Part shown: piece by piece, positions 30,746 to 40,732 of the stretch
Layout: every line of letters begins with the position of its first letter
Numbering within the stretch: the first letter of the stretch is position 1
Source: an uncultured Paraprevotella sp.
Lineage (GTDB): Bacteria; Bacteroidota; Bacteroidia; Bacteroidales; Bacteroidaceae
DNA length: 64,000 bases
Direction: 5' to 3'
NCBI GenBank assembly: GCA_944321525.1
Contig: CALULQ010000016.1
Coordinates: 17,123 to 81,122, forward strand
The notes under the pieces: model-generated
Told to the model about the DNA's origin: nothing
What the model saw: the letters and a program-made list of their open reading frames with translations, nothing else
Databases searched by the model: none
Translations under genes and position numbers: made by a program

Positions 30746-32002
30746 ATGTATATGGATAAGAATATAAAAATAGCCGTAGCCGGAACAGGCTACGTGGGGC
30801 TCAGTATCGCCACGCTCCTCAGCCAACATCATCAAGTAACGGCCGTGGATGTCATCCCCGAGAAAGTAGATTTGATCAACCAGCACAAATCCCCCATACA
30901 AGATGACTACATCGAAAAGTACTTGGCGGAAAAAAACTTGAATCTGACCGCCACTTTAGATGGCGCCAAAGCCTACGCCGATGCCGACTTTGTAGTCATC
31001 GCCGCCCCGACGAACTACGATCCGGTAAAAAACTATTTCGACACCAGCCACGTGGAAGAAGTCATTGAATTGGTGAAGAGCGTCAACCCCCATGCCATCA
31101 TGGTCATCAAGAGTACCATTCCCGTAGGTTATACGGAAAGCGTGCGCAAGAAAATGAATACGGAAAACGTCATCTTCTCGCCCGAATTCCTGCGCGAAAG
31201 CAAGGCGTTATATGACAATCTATATCCCAGCCGCATCATCGTGGGCCGCCCCGAAGGAGATGCCCGTTTGGACGCAGCAGCCCACACCTTTGCTGCTCTC
31301 TTGCAGGAAGGCGCGATAAAGAAGGACGTCGACACGCTGTTCATGGGCCTCACCGAAGCCGAAGCGGTGAAACTCTTTGCCAATACCTATTTGGCCTTGC
31401 GTGTCTCCTACTTTAATGAACTGGACACCTACGCCGAAATGAAGAGCTTGGACACTCAAGCCATCATCGAAGGAGTCTGCCTCGATCCGCGCATCGGCAC
31501 GCACTACAACAATCCTAGCTTCGGTTACGGAGGCTATTGCTTGCCTAAAGACACCAAACAACTATTGGCCAACTATGCCGACGTGCCCGAAAACCTCATC
31601 CAAGCCATCGTGGAGAGCAACCGCACCCGCAAAGACTTCATTGCCGACCGGGTACTACACAAAGCCGGTTATTACGACTATTACCAACGTGGCGATTTCA
31701 ATCCTTCGGAAGAGCGCAAGTGTATAATCGGTGTTTATCGTCTGACAATGAAATCGAACAGCGATAACTTCCGCCAGTCAAGCATCCAAGGCGTAATGAA
31801 GCGCATCAAGGCCAAAGGGGCGGAAGTGATTATTTACGAGCCTACGTTGGAAGACGGCAGCACGTTTTTTGGCAGTAAGGTGGTGAATGACTTGGGCGCA
31901 TTCAAGGCGCAATGCCAGGCGATTATCGCCAACCGGTATGACGCTTGCCTGGATGATGTGGCGGAGAAGGTGTATACGCGGGATATTTTCAGGAGAGACT
32001 AA
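30746..32002 (+). CDS. ugd: UDP-glucose/GDP-mannose 6-dehydrogenase family protein
   Basis: This 418-residue protein has the NAD-binding loop [10 protein letters not shown] near residue 11 and the catalytic-cysteine motif [12 protein letters not shown] (Cys near 265). It also has [20 protein letters not shown], typical of UDP-glucose dehydrogenases with YvfC/Ugd-like short length. It oxidises a nucleotide sugar to the uronic acid (UDP-glucuronate most likely) for capsule synthesis. An alternative start two codons in (ATG 30752) is possible. Confidence 0.9.
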   Translation: MYMDKNIKIAVAGTGYVGLSIATLLSQHHQVTAVDVIPEKVDLINQHKSPIQDDYIEKYLAEKNLNLTATLDGAKAYADADFVVIAAPTNYDPVKNYFDTSHVEEVIELVKSVNPHAIMVIKSTIPVGYTESVRKKMNTENVIFSPEFLRESKALYDNLYPSRIIVGRPEGDARLDAAAHTFAALLQEGAIKKDVDTLFMGLTEAEAVKLFANTYLALRVSYFNELDTYAEMKSLDTQAIIEGVCLDPRIGTHYNNPSFGYGGYCLPKDTKQLLANYADVPENLIQAIVESNRTRKDFIADRVLHKAGYYDYYQRGDFNPSEERKCIIGVYRLTMKSNSDNFRQSSIQGVMKRIKAKGAEVIIYEPTLEDGSTFFGSKVVNDLGAFKAQCQAIIANRYDACLDDVAEKVYTRDIFRRD

Positions 32003-32014
32003 TATCATTGACTC

Positions 32015-32239
32015 ATGACAAAAGAAGAACTAAGCAATAGTTTGGATTCTGCTAAAACAGCTTTGGATATACAGCATATAATAGAATCCATGCGTGAAGA
32101 CATCATTGAGGATGCAAAATCTCAGATGCGTTTCGCCGAACAATGGATTGAGCATGACACGACATTAACAGAACAGCAAAAGAAGGACTTCAAGCACCTA
32201 CTGAATATTGAAGCCATAAAACTTGATGTCCAGTTTTGA
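32015..32239 (+). CDS. Small hypothetical protein
   Basis: This is a 74-residue, highly charged, probably all-helical protein (MTKEELSNSLDSAKTALDIQ at the N-terminus). It begins 12 bases after ugd and is likely co-transcribed. I do not recognise it. It lacks membrane segments and catalytic motifs. Confidence 0.55.
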   Translation: MTKEELSNSLDSAKTALDIQHIIESMREDIIEDAKSQMRFAEQWIEHDTTLTEQQKKDFKHLLNIEAIKLDVQF

Positions 32240-32357
32240 TCCCATGGCTCAAATTGATGCACTTGTTTGGAATTTCTATAATGCAGAAATAACCGTCTTC
32301 CTAAACAGGTATTAAACTTTACCGCCTTGGAAAGAACTGTTTTCCTTAAACCAAGCT

Positions 32358-33899
32358 ATGTCACAAGCCTTACAAAACAATAAACGGATAGCCAAGAATA
32401 CGCTACTTCTGTATTTCCGCATGATTATCCTCATGCTGGTGACTCTTTACACTAGTCGTGTGGTGCTCGATGCACTTGGGGAGTCTGATTATGGCATCTA
32501 CAACGTAGTGGGCGGCATAGTGGCCATGTTCTCCGTGCTGTCCAACTCACTGTCAGGTGCTATCTCGCGCTTCATCACCTACGAGCTAGGCACGGGCAAC
32601 AAGAAACGGCTAGCAAGGATTTTCAGTACATCGGTCAACATACAGATACTGATGGCACTGGCCATATTTGTATTGTGTGAAGTTGGCGGCGTATGGTTTC
32701 TCAACGTAAAGATGAACATCCCGGACGGGAGGATGGAGGCAGCCAACATCGTGCTGCAATGCTCCATTGCCACATTCATGGTCAATCTGATAAGTGTGCC
32801 CTACAACGCAACTATCATTGCCCACGAACGCATGGGGGTATTCGCTTATATCAGCATACTGGAAGCGGGATTGAAACTGCTGGTGGCTTATCTGATTTAC
32901 ATCTCCACTTTTGACAAGCTGATGGTTTATGCCCAGCTCATTCTGGGTATCGCTATCCTGTTGCGCCTCATTTACGGCATCTATTGCGGACGTCACTTTG
33001 CCGAAGCCCACTACCGTTTCATCCTTGACCGTCCCTTACTGAAAGAGATGACTGGCTTTGCCGGCTGGAATCTTTTTGGCAGCACAGCTTACATGCTGAA
33101 CACGCAAGGCGTAAACATGCTCATCAATATCTTCTTCGGCGTAACCACCAATGCCGCCCGTGCCATTGCCGTGCAGGTGGATGCGGCAGTCACCCAGTTT
33201 GTCAACAACTTTATGACCGCAATCAATCCTCAGATTACCAAATCTTATGCAGCGGGGGACCGTGAATACCTGTTCAAATTGGTGTGTCGGGGTACCAAAT
33301 ACTCGTTCTTCATCATGTACCTGTTTATCGTACCTTTGGTGCTCGAAGCGGACACCATCCTGGGCATCTGGCTGAAAGAGGTACCTGCGGACACACCTGT
33401 GTTCATGCGTCTGGTGCTGTTCTCCACACTGGCTACACTGTTGGGTAACCCGATGTTGACAGCCATCCTAGCTACAGGAAAGATACGCAACTATCAGATT
33501 GCTGTGGTATCCGTAGGTTGCCTGGTCTTCCCGCTGACTTGGATTGCCTACAAACTTGGATGCCCGGCTTACACCACCTATGTTATTTATTCCGTCATCT
33601 ACTTCTCATTGAATTTCATCCGATTGTCATTCCTGAAAAAGTTGATGGGCTTTCCTGTAGGGGGATTCATCCTGCCTGTATTCGGAAGGATAGGCATCTG
33701 TGCCGTACTGACGTTTGTGTTGCCTGCTGTCGTGATGTTCGTGTTGCCGCCTTCCTTCCTCCGTCTGCTAGCAGTCTGTGTGGTCAGCTTGCTGTGGTCT
33801 GTGGCCTGTGTGTATTATGTGGGGCTGGAGAAAGAGGAACGAATATTCTTTATGAATAAAGCAAAGCAGCTCTTGATAAAAAAGTTAAAGAAAATATGA
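32358..33899 (+). CDS. Polysaccharide flippase (Wzx/MATE-like)
   Basis: This 513-residue protein has about 12-14 hydrophobic segments and the usual N-terminus of Bacteroides oligosaccharide flippases (RIAKNTLLLYFRMIILMLVT). It should move lipid-linked repeat units across the inner membrane for polymerisation. It stands 118 bases after the small gene. The pattern of neighbours (polymerase, glycosyltransferases) indicates a Wzx/Wzy-type pathway. Confidence 0.88.
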   Translation: MSQALQNNKRIAKNTLLLYFRMIILMLVTLYTSRVVLDALGESDYGIYNVVGGIVAMFSVLSNSLSGAISRFITYELGTGNKKRLARIFSTSVNIQILMALAIFVLCEVGGVWFLNVKMNIPDGRMEAANIVLQCSIATFMVNLISVPYNATIIAHERMGVFAYISILEAGLKLLVAYLIYISTFDKLMVYAQLILGIAILLRLIYGIYCGRHFAEAHYRFILDRPLLKEMTGFAGWNLFGSTAYMLNTQGVNMLINIFFGVTTNAARAIAVQVDAAVTQFVNNFMTAINPQITKSYAAGDREYLFKLVCRGTKYSFFIMYLFIVPLVLEADTILGIWLKEVPADTPVFMRLVLFSTLATLLGNPMLTAILATGKIRNYQIAVVSVGCLVFPLTWIAYKLGCPAYTTYVIYSVIYFSLNFIRLSFLKKLMGFPVGGFILPVFGRIGICAVLTFVLPAVVMFVLPPSFLRLLAVCVVSLLWSVACVYYVGLEKEERIFFMNKAKQLLIKKLKKI

Positions 33900-34005
33900 T
33901 ATAGGAGTTGATGACATTCGACAGCTATTCATTATGACAATCCAATGCTTCTTGTGGGTAGCATCTACAAGCCTCTTATATAATTTAAATATATGTCTTA
34001 TCAAT

Positions 34006-35097
34006 ATGAAGGAAAGCAAAAAGCAATCTCTGAATTGTCGTGTCTTAGTCCTTGGTGGAACAGGAGCCATGGGGACACACTTGGTCAATTTGCTCAACCG
34101 GAAAGGTTATCAAGTAACAGTTACGTCACGACGGATGCGCGACAATTTCGATAATGTCACATATGTTACAGGAAATGCTCATGAATCATCGTTTCTTAAT
34201 TCATTACTTGCCTCGCATTTTGACGTTATAGTGGATTTCATGGTCTACAGCACAGGGGAATTTGCCCAACGATGCAAGACATTGCTAAAATCTTGTGGAC
34301 AATACATATATCTTAGCTCATCAAGAGTCTATGCGGATTCATCCAGTCCTATTACAGAAAACAGCGCACGTTTGCTTGACGTATGCATGGACAAAGAATT
34401 TCTTGCTACTGATGAGTACGCACTAACTAAAGCACGGCAGGAAGATTTACTGAGGCAATCAGGATATAGCAATTATACGATTATCCGTCCTTATATCACA
34501 TTCAGTGAGATACGCCTCCAATTAGGAGTATATGAAAAAGAAAACTGGCTTTACAGAGCTTTGCAAGGCAGAACTATTGTCTTTTCTAAAGACATTGCAG
34601 ATAAATATACAACTTTGACTTATGGACTGAATGTTGCAGAAGGAATAGCTTCACTAATAGGTCAATCAGATGCTTATAGTGAAGCCTTCCATATTACAGC
34701 AAACGAATCGCATCGTTGGGATGAGATTTTACAATCATATCTTCATGTGATAGAATCGCATACGGGAAAACGTCCGAAGGTTCTCATTTTGGAAAAATGC
34801 CCTAAATTAGCTTTGCCTTTAGGCCAATATCAAGTAAAATATGACCGATACTATAACCGTCGTTTTTCCAATGAAAAAATAAATCGGTTTATTGACACGA
34901 CCAAATTTCTTCCGACACTTTCCGGATTAGAGCAATGCCTTGAGACTTTTATTAAATCTCCCACGTTCCGTTATATCAATTGGAGAAATGAGGCCAAATA
35001 TGATCGGTGGACAAATGAAAAGGCATCTCTTAAGGAATTAGGAAATATCAAGAAAACAACGAAATATCTACTTTACAGATATTTATTAACAAAATAA
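34006..35097 (+). CDS. NAD-dependent epimerase/dehydratase family protein
   Basis: From ATG 34006 the protein has 363 residues, with the Rossmann motif VLGGTGAMGTHLV near 14-26, YIYLSSSRVYAD in the SDR serine position and YALTKARQEDLL with the YxxxK pair. It is an extended SDR, so it modifies a nucleotide sugar or similar substrate. The upstream in-frame ATG at 33934 would add 24 residues without family support. The gene is A+T-rich, in contrast to ugd. Confidence 0.82.
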   Translation: MKESKKQSLNCRVLVLGGTGAMGTHLVNLLNRKGYQVTVTSRRMRDNFDNVTYVTGNAHESSFLNSLLASHFDVIVDFMVYSTGEFAQRCKTLLKSCGQYIYLSSSRVYADSSSPITENSARLLDVCMDKEFLATDEYALTKARQEDLLRQSGYSNYTIIRPYITFSEIRLQLGVYEKENWLYRALQGRTIVFSKDIADKYTTLTYGLNVAEGIASLIGQSDAYSEAFHITANESHRWDEILQSYLHVIESHTGKRPKVLILEKCPKLALPLGQYQVKYDRYYNRRFSNEKINRFIDTTKFLPTLSGLEQCLETFIKSPTFRYINWRNEAKYDRWTNEKASLKELGNIKKTTKYLLYRYLLTK

Positions 35098-35119
35098 AAT
35101 TAATCACTTGCACTATTAT

Positions 35120-36889
35120 ATGGAACAAAAATATTATAACGCAGAACGGGGAATTCAAATATTAATTTCCTTGTTAAAACAAACAGGTATCCGAAAGGTT
35201 ATTGCCTCACCAGGAGCAACGAACGTCACCTTTGTAGGCAGCATACAAAATGACCCTTTCTTTGAAATCTATTCCTGTGTGGATGAGCGTTCGGCTGCAT
35301 ATATGGCTTGCGGCATGGCTGCAGAAAGCGGTGAACCCATAGTTCTTTCATGCACGGGAGCCACGTCATCACGCAATTATATGCCGGCCCTTACAGAAGC
35401 CTATTATCGCAAATTACCGGTTTTGGCGGTCACATCTACACAAGATATCCGACGCATCGGACATATGATTGCCCAAGTGACAGACAGGAGCGTGAAACCT
35501 AACGATGTTTGTGTGCATGCTGAATACATTCCTGTTTGCACAGATGAGGTGGCAGAATGGGATGCCACCATCCGCCTGAACCGTGCCCTCCTTGCCTTGC
35601 ATCATCATGGAGGCGGCCCGGTACACATCAACTTGGCTACGAACTACAGCAAGGACTTTTCAGTGAAGGAACTTCCGGTAGCCCGATGCATCCACCGCTA
35701 TATGCCTTATGACGAACTTCCCACCTTGCCGCAAGGACGGATAGGCATCGTGGTTGGCAATCATCTGCCATGGAAACAGCAACTTACCGAGGCTGTCAAC
35801 CGTTTCTGTGCGGCCTATGGTGCAGTGGTGTTTTGTGAACATGCCAGCAACTATGCAGGTCCTTACCGGGTATATAATGCCGTGGTCAGCCAGCAGGAGG
35901 TTTACTCGAAAGACACATTTCATACAGATATACTGATACATATCGGCGAGGTGAGCGGATATGGCAACAGGCCGGTGCAAAACACTGCAGAGGTGTGGCG
36001 TGTGAACGAAGACGGGGAGCTGCGCGACCCTTACCATAAGCTAAGTAAAGTGTTCGAGATGCCTGAGGAATTCTTCTTCAATCGATATGCCGACATGGCC
36101 GGGGAACGGAAAGCGCAACAGGCGGCTGGTAAAGTCTGGTTAGAGGAATGCCACAAGGAATATGACAAGCTGCATGATGCCGTTCCCGAACTGCCTTTCT
36201 CCAACCTTTGGATAGCAGGGCAGACTGCCCATCGCCTACCAGACGGTTGCGCTTTGCACATCGGTATCCTCAACTCGCTGCGTGCCTGGGACATGTTCGA
36301 AGTGCCTCGCTCCGTGCAGGGATGCGGTTTTGTCAACACCGGTGGTTTCGGCATAGACGGGTGCATGTCGTCTGCCATAGGCGGATCATTGGCTCGTTCG
36401 CAACAGTTGCATTTCTTGGTCATTGGCGATTTAGCTTTTTTCTACGACCTCAACTCCTTGGGCAACCGTCATGTGGGCAGCAACCTGCGTATCCTGTTGG
36501 TGAACAACGGCAAGGGAACGGAATTCCGCAACTACAACCACCCCGCTGCACAATTCGGCAACGATGCAGACCGCTTTATGGCTGCCGCCGGGCACTACGG
36601 AAACAAGTCGCATCTGCTGGTGCGCCACTATGCGGAAGACTTGGGCTATGAATATCTGCAGGCTTCTACCAAAGAGGAATATCTGTCACATTTGGACCGC
36701 TTCCTAACTCCCGACATCACGGAAAAGCCCATGATGCTGGAAGTATTCACGGACAATGAAAACGAGAGCCTTGCACTGAAGACAATGAACACGCTAGTAA
36801 GCGATTCGGCCATCACGCTGAAAAATAGCATAAAGAAGGTATTACCCGACTCCATGGTAAAGGTGCTGAAGGGAGTGGTGAAAAAATGA
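35120..36889 (+). CDS. Thiamine diphosphate-dependent enzyme (ALS/MenD-like)
   Basis: This 589-residue protein starts at ATG 35120. The N-terminal domain has the TPP-activating region VIASPGATN, then CVDERSAAYMACGMA with the conserved Glu, and GPVHINL. The C-terminal domain has the TPP pyrophosphate motif IGDLAFFYDLNSLGN followed by ILLVNNGKGTEF. The family decarboxylates 2-keto acids or adds acyl units (acetolactate synthase, sulfo- or phosphonopyruvate decarboxylase, MenD). No matching substrate-making gene (for example PEP mutase) is nearby, so the sugar or acid made is unknown. Confidence 0.85.
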   Translation: MEQKYYNAERGIQILISLLKQTGIRKVIASPGATNVTFVGSIQNDPFFEIYSCVDERSAAYMACGMAAESGEPIVLSCTGATSSRNYMPALTEAYYRKLPVLAVTSTQDIRRIGHMIAQVTDRSVKPNDVCVHAEYIPVCTDEVAEWDATIRLNRALLALHHHGGGPVHINLATNYSKDFSVKELPVARCIHRYMPYDELPTLPQGRIGIVVGNHLPWKQQLTEAVNRFCAAYGAVVFCEHASNYAGPYRVYNAVVSQQEVYSKDTFHTDILIHIGEVSGYGNRPVQNTAEVWRVNEDGELRDPYHKLSKVFEMPEEFFFNRYADMAGERKAQQAAGKVWLEECHKEYDKLHDAVPELPFSNLWIAGQTAHRLPDGCALHIGILNSLRAWDMFEVPRSVQGCGFVNTGGFGIDGCMSSAIGGSLARSQQLHFLVIGDLAFFYDLNSLGNRHVGSNLRILLVNNGKGTEFRNYNHPAAQFGNDADRFMAAAGHYGNKSHLLVRHYAEDLGYEYLQASTKEEYLSHLDRFLTPDITEKPMMLEVFTDNENESLALKTMNTLVSDSAITLKNSIKKVLPDSMVKVLKGVVKK

Positions 36890-36930
36890 GAAAAGTTGTA
36901 TGCAAGAGGATTTAATATAAGATTAAAGGG

Positions 36931-38013
36931 ATGAAGATAGGCCTCTTAAGCTACCATAGGAATTATAACTATGGGTGGAATTTGCAATGTTATGCACTGA
37001 TGGCCGTCTTAAAATCAATGGGACATGAGGTCACCTTGATTAATAAGGCGAAGTTCTCAAAGCAATCCCGCTTGGGAAGATTTAAACGTGTTTGCATCCG
37101 TATGCTACATCTGAATAAAGAAAAGAGTTATGAAGATGTGCAAAAAGAAAAAGGCGTAAAAATGGCATCATTTTTCGATAATTATATCTTCCCACGGACA
37201 CATTGCATAAAGAATCAGAAAGGTTATAGCAAGTTGCCACACTTTGATGCTTTGGTGGTTGGGTCAGACCAAGTGTGGCGGCAGAAGTTAGTGAGCCCAC
37301 TTGCCGATTATTACTTCAATTTCATCGATTATCCAGCTGTTCTGATAAGCTATGCCGCTTCGTTCGGAGTTGATTATGCCGAATATTCGGATGAAGAGAT
37401 GAAACGATGCGGAAAACTCATTGAAAGATTCAAAGCCGTGTCCGTAAGAGAAGCATCTGGAGTAAAACTTATCAAGGATATTTATAAATGGAATTGCAAT
37501 CCGGTTGTGATGCCTGATCCCACTCTTTTGTTGTCACGTTACGATTATGAGAAAATATCAGGAGAGTCCACCGGGCAAACATCAGGACTGTTCTGCTATA
37601 TACTCGACATGACGGACGATAAAGAAAAAGTAATAGAAAAAATCTCTAGCATTTGCTCCCTACAGCCAAAGATAATCAGCCTTGACGAAGAAAAGGCATA
37701 TCCGTCCGTAGAAGAATGGCTGCAATCATTCCGTGACGCAGAATTTGTCTTTACCGACAGTTTCCACGGCTGTGTGTTCTCATTGATTTTCAGGAAACCT
37801 TTTATTGCGTATGGCAACGCAAAAAGAGGAATAGCGAGGTTTGTCTCCTTACTTGATTCTTTCGGTTTACGTGAAAGGTTGATAGAATCAGTTTCAGACA
37901 TGGAACAGATGGATATGCAGAGCATTAAAAACATAAACAAAGAACATCTGGATGCCGTACAGGGCGAATTGCGTAAGAAGGCAATGGATTTTCTTTCAAG
38001 AGAATTGATATAA
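36931..38013 (+). CDS. Polysaccharide pyruvyl transferase family protein
   Basis: This 360-residue protein with the fold of PF04230-type proteins shows YNYGWNLQCYALM near the N-terminus, VVGSDQVWR near 110 and FTDSFHGCVFSLIF near 270. These enzymes attach ketal-linked pyruvate (or act as related GT-B transferases) in exopolysaccharides. It is one of two such proteins in the locus, the other at 45201. The next gene begins after one base. Confidence 0.85.
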   Translation: MKIGLLSYHRNYNYGWNLQCYALMAVLKSMGHEVTLINKAKFSKQSRLGRFKRVCIRMLHLNKEKSYEDVQKEKGVKMASFFDNYIFPRTHCIKNQKGYSKLPHFDALVVGSDQVWRQKLVSPLADYYFNFIDYPAVLISYAASFGVDYAEYSDEEMKRCGKLIERFKAVSVREASGVKLIKDIYKWNCNPVVMPDPTLLLSRYDYEKISGESTGQTSGLFCYILDMTDDKEKVIEKISSICSLQPKIISLDEEKAYPSVEEWLQSFRDAEFVFTDSFHGCVFSLIFRKPFIAYGNAKRGIARFVSLLDSFGLRERLIESVSDMEQMDMQSIKNINKEHLDAVQGELRKKAMDFLSRELI

Positions 38014-38014
38014 G

Positions 38015-38598
38015 ATGAAGAATTATATAAAAAAGATTTGCCTTATTTTACACTCTGTCAGATTATTGCCTCATTATTGTGTGCTAAAATACAAATGTAT
38101 GCGAAAGGATGTTGAGGCTTTGAAATACATTGATGACACGCGATATTTTGCAAAAGAAGGGGGATTTTTCGGAATACTCCACAAACGTCCGGAATACATC
38201 AGTGTGCTTTATTCTCGATTGCAGGGAGCAGGGAAAATATTATCCGTACTTGGCCCTAAATATCCTTTCAAAATGCAAACAAAAGTTATCGGGGGGGGGG
38301 GGGGATTTATATTGATCATCCCCACTACACGCATCTGAATGCAGAAAAAATAGGCAGGGATTTCAAAACAAAGCATAATGTCACAATTGGAAATAACAGG
38401 GGCGGCATTCCCACCATCGGCGATAATGTTTTTGTGGGTGTTGGTGCGGTCGTTGTTGGCAAAATAAGGATTGGAAACAATGTTCAAATAGGTGCGAATG
38501 CAGTTGTCACAAAAGATGTTCCGGACAATGCTGTTGTAGTTGGAAATCCTGCTTACATAATAAGACTTAATGGTGAAAGAGTAAATATAAAATTATAA
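38015..38598 (+). pseudogene. Serine acetyltransferase-like gene, out of frame at a 14-G tract
   Basis: The first frame reads 92 residues ending in five glycines encoded by the G run (38291-38304), then stops at 38336-38338. The next frame (from ATT at 38305 to TAA 38596-38598) continues the protein: IYIDHPHYTHLNAEKIG and the left-handed beta-helix hexapeptides TIGDNVFVGVGAVVVGKIRI and VQIGANAVVTKDVPDNAVVV. A run of 12 or 15 G would join both frames into a ~194-residue acetyltransferase. The present count leaves it off. Phase variation is likely, though a sequencing or assembly miscount cannot be excluded. Confidence 0.85.
38291..38304 (+). repeat. Homopolymeric tract of 14 G
   Basis: Fourteen consecutive G occur in an otherwise A+T-rich gene, exactly at a glycine-rich point (IGGG) before the beta-helix. 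Slippage by +1 or -2 restores the frame of the acetyltransferase. Confidence 0.9.
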
Positions 38599-38613
38599 AA
38601 TGCATCTAAATAA

Positions 38614-39729
38614 ATGGAATTATATTACATTATATTTAGTTTAGTACTACTTTCTTGTTTTTTTGAGAAGGCTCCAAATCAAATAAAAAAGCGTGTAATA
38701 ATTATTTGGTGTATATTCTTTACTTTATTTGGAGGTTTAAGATGGAAAATTGGAGGAGATTGGGAACAATATTATGAACATTTCATACGTAGTTCTTGGA
38801 ATAATATTTTTAATTATGACAGGTATGGTAATGGAAGTGAAACTTTGGAGCCTGGATTTGTATTCATAAATGTTTTGATAAAATCCATATTCGGCAAATT
38901 CTACATATATAACCTCATTGTTTGTGCATTTACTCAATACACATTTTACAAATTCAGCTATCGCTTTACGCCACAAAAGCCTATTCTAATGTATGTTTTT
39001 CTGATGATTATGGTAGGAAATTACTTTCCTGTCAGAGCCGGATTGGCATTAACCATAGCTTTTTGGGCATATCAATTCATAGAAGAACGTAATTTGAAGA
39101 AATTCCTTATAGTTATTGCTATTGCGGTTTCTATTCATTATCAATGTATTGTTTTACTTCCATTTTATTGGCTTAATAGAATAGAATTCAACTATGGTAT
39201 ATACTCTATTTTATATGCTGTTTTTATAGCATTTGGATATGTTTTCCAAAGTTATTTTATTGAATTAACTTTGTTAACAGGCGGTGATATAGCAGAAAAG
39301 GCTTATCATTATACACAGTTTGAAACTGTTGGCAAAACGGGGGCAAATTATGCAAGCTGGGGACTAAATTACATATTGACAATCATATATTTATATTTTT
39401 ACAAAAAGAATAAAGACAAATTTTCTAACAAACAATGGATTAACCTTTTAATAAATATGGCTATAGCGCATAGTCTTATATATGTGGTATTTTCGGAAGG
39501 AATGGGAGATTTAACGAGATTGGCTACTTTATTGATACCTGCAAAGGCTATTTTATTTGTAATGTGTTATTTGTATTTTATGAAAAGCAAATATGGAATA
39601 ATACGTATCATGACTTTTACATACGTTTTTGGATATTTGGCATATCAAGTAAGCAAAACTTGTGACTGGTATTTTTTTGAAGAGGCCAACGTGCCTTATA
39701 AAACAATTTTTGGTTATAATTTGTTATGA
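38614..39729 (+). CDS. EpsG-like polysaccharide polymerase (Wzy role)
   Basis: This 371-residue protein has about ten hydrophobic helices. The N-terminal region TLFGGLRWKIGGDWEQYYEH is the EpsG family pattern (GLR..GxDW..Y). It would polymerise lipid-linked repeats at the outer face of the inner membrane. It overlaps the following glycosyltransferase gene by 4 bases. It is very A+T-rich. Confidence 0.82.
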   Translation: MELYYIIFSLVLLSCFFEKAPNQIKKRVIIIWCIFFTLFGGLRWKIGGDWEQYYEHFIRSSWNNIFNYDRYGNGSETLEPGFVFINVLIKSIFGKFYIYNLIVCAFTQYTFYKFSYRFTPQKPILMYVFLMIMVGNYFPVRAGLALTIAFWAYQFIEERNLKKFLIVIAIAVSIHYQCIVLLPFYWLNRIEFNYGIYSILYAVFIAFGYVFQSYFIELTLLTGGDIAEKAYHYTQFETVGKTGANYASWGLNYILTIIYLYFYKKNKDKFSNKQWINLLINMAIAHSLIYVVFSEGMGDLTRLATLLIPAKAILFVMCYLYFMKSKYGIIRIMTFTYVFGYLAYQVSKTCDWYFFEEANVPYKTIFGYNLL

Positions 39730-40715
39730 TTAAAGTACATTATTACCCAGCATTACCCAAAAGTGGCAAGTATGCCAATCCTTATAGTTCTAATTACAGG
39801 AAGGCATTAAGCAAATATTTCAAGATTATCGATACACGCCCTTTGAAAGGATTTTTACTCCCGTTGCAATTAGCATTTGCTGCGTGGCGTGCCGATATTT
39901 ATATATTCAACTGGATTGAAAACTTTCCATACAAGCATTTCAGATGTGTGCAATATCATCTGTTGATACTGTGCTTTCGCATTATAAAAATGCGGGGAAA
40001 GAAGTTAGTTTGGATGTTTCACAATATCCACCCTCATGCAGATGCGAACAAATACACAGAAAGTATAATGGCATATTTATTTAGTAATGCATCTATGATA
40101 ATTGCCCATTCTAGAGAAGCAGCTGATTATGCACAACAGAAAGCGGTATGCAAGGTGATATATAGGTGTCATCCTATCGTCCCATTTTCTGACAGTAAGT
40201 CTGTAGAATTTTGCTCTAAAAAGAAATATGACGTCCTGATATGGGGAAGCATTTTGCCATATAAAGGCATTCCTGAATTTTTATCTTACCTCAATTCCAT
40301 ACACAGTCAATTGTCTGTACTTGTTGTTGGCAAAAGCAAAGACGAAGGATTAACCAAGTCAATACAGGCTGAATGCAATGAATTCATCTCTTACTCTGAT
40401 AGACGACTTGAATTCAAAGAATTGGAGAATTTAATAAAAGGCAGTAGATATGTAGTTTTCCCATACATAGGCGGTTCGGTGTCAAGCTCAGGTGCGCTGA
40501 TAGATACAATAGCAATGGGCGGCAATCCTGTAGGACCGAACAAGGGCGCATTCAAAGACATTGCAGAAGAGGGGTGTTGCCATGTTTACAATGACTATGC
40601 TGAATTAGTCTCTATTTTGGGAAATGACATAAAAATAAGCAAACAGTCTGTGTCAACATTTATACAAGAGAACAGTTGGGAGAATTTTGTAAAGTCAATA
40701 AAAAATGAACTTTGA
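39726..40715 (+). CDS. GT-B glycosyltransferase
   Basis: This 329-residue protein has a cytoplasmic GT-B layout. The N-terminal half carries KKLVWMFHNIHPHAD and ASMIIAHSREAADYA. The C-terminal nucleotide-sugar half carries DVLIWGSILPYKGIPEFL and VVFPYIGGSVSSSGALIDTI, which fits family GT4-like enzymes. The acceptor and sugar are unknown. Confidence 0.78.
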   Translation: MIKVHYYPALPKSGKYANPYSSNYRKALSKYFKIIDTRPLKGFLLPLQLAFAAWRADIYIFNWIENFPYKHFRCVQYHLLILCFRIIKMRGKKLVWMFHNIHPHADANKYTESIMAYLFSNASMIIAHSREAADYAQQKAVCKVIYRCHPIVPFSDSKSVEFCSKKKYDVLIWGSILPYKGIPEFLSYLNSIHSQLSVLVVGKSKDEGLTKSIQAECNEFISYSDRRLEFKELENLIKGSRYVVFPYIGGSVSSSGALIDTIAMGGNPVGPNKGAFKDIAEEGCCHVYNDYAELVSILGNDIKISKQSVSTFIQENSWENFVKSIKNEL

Positions 40716-40732
40716 ATTAATTCATAAGTTAA

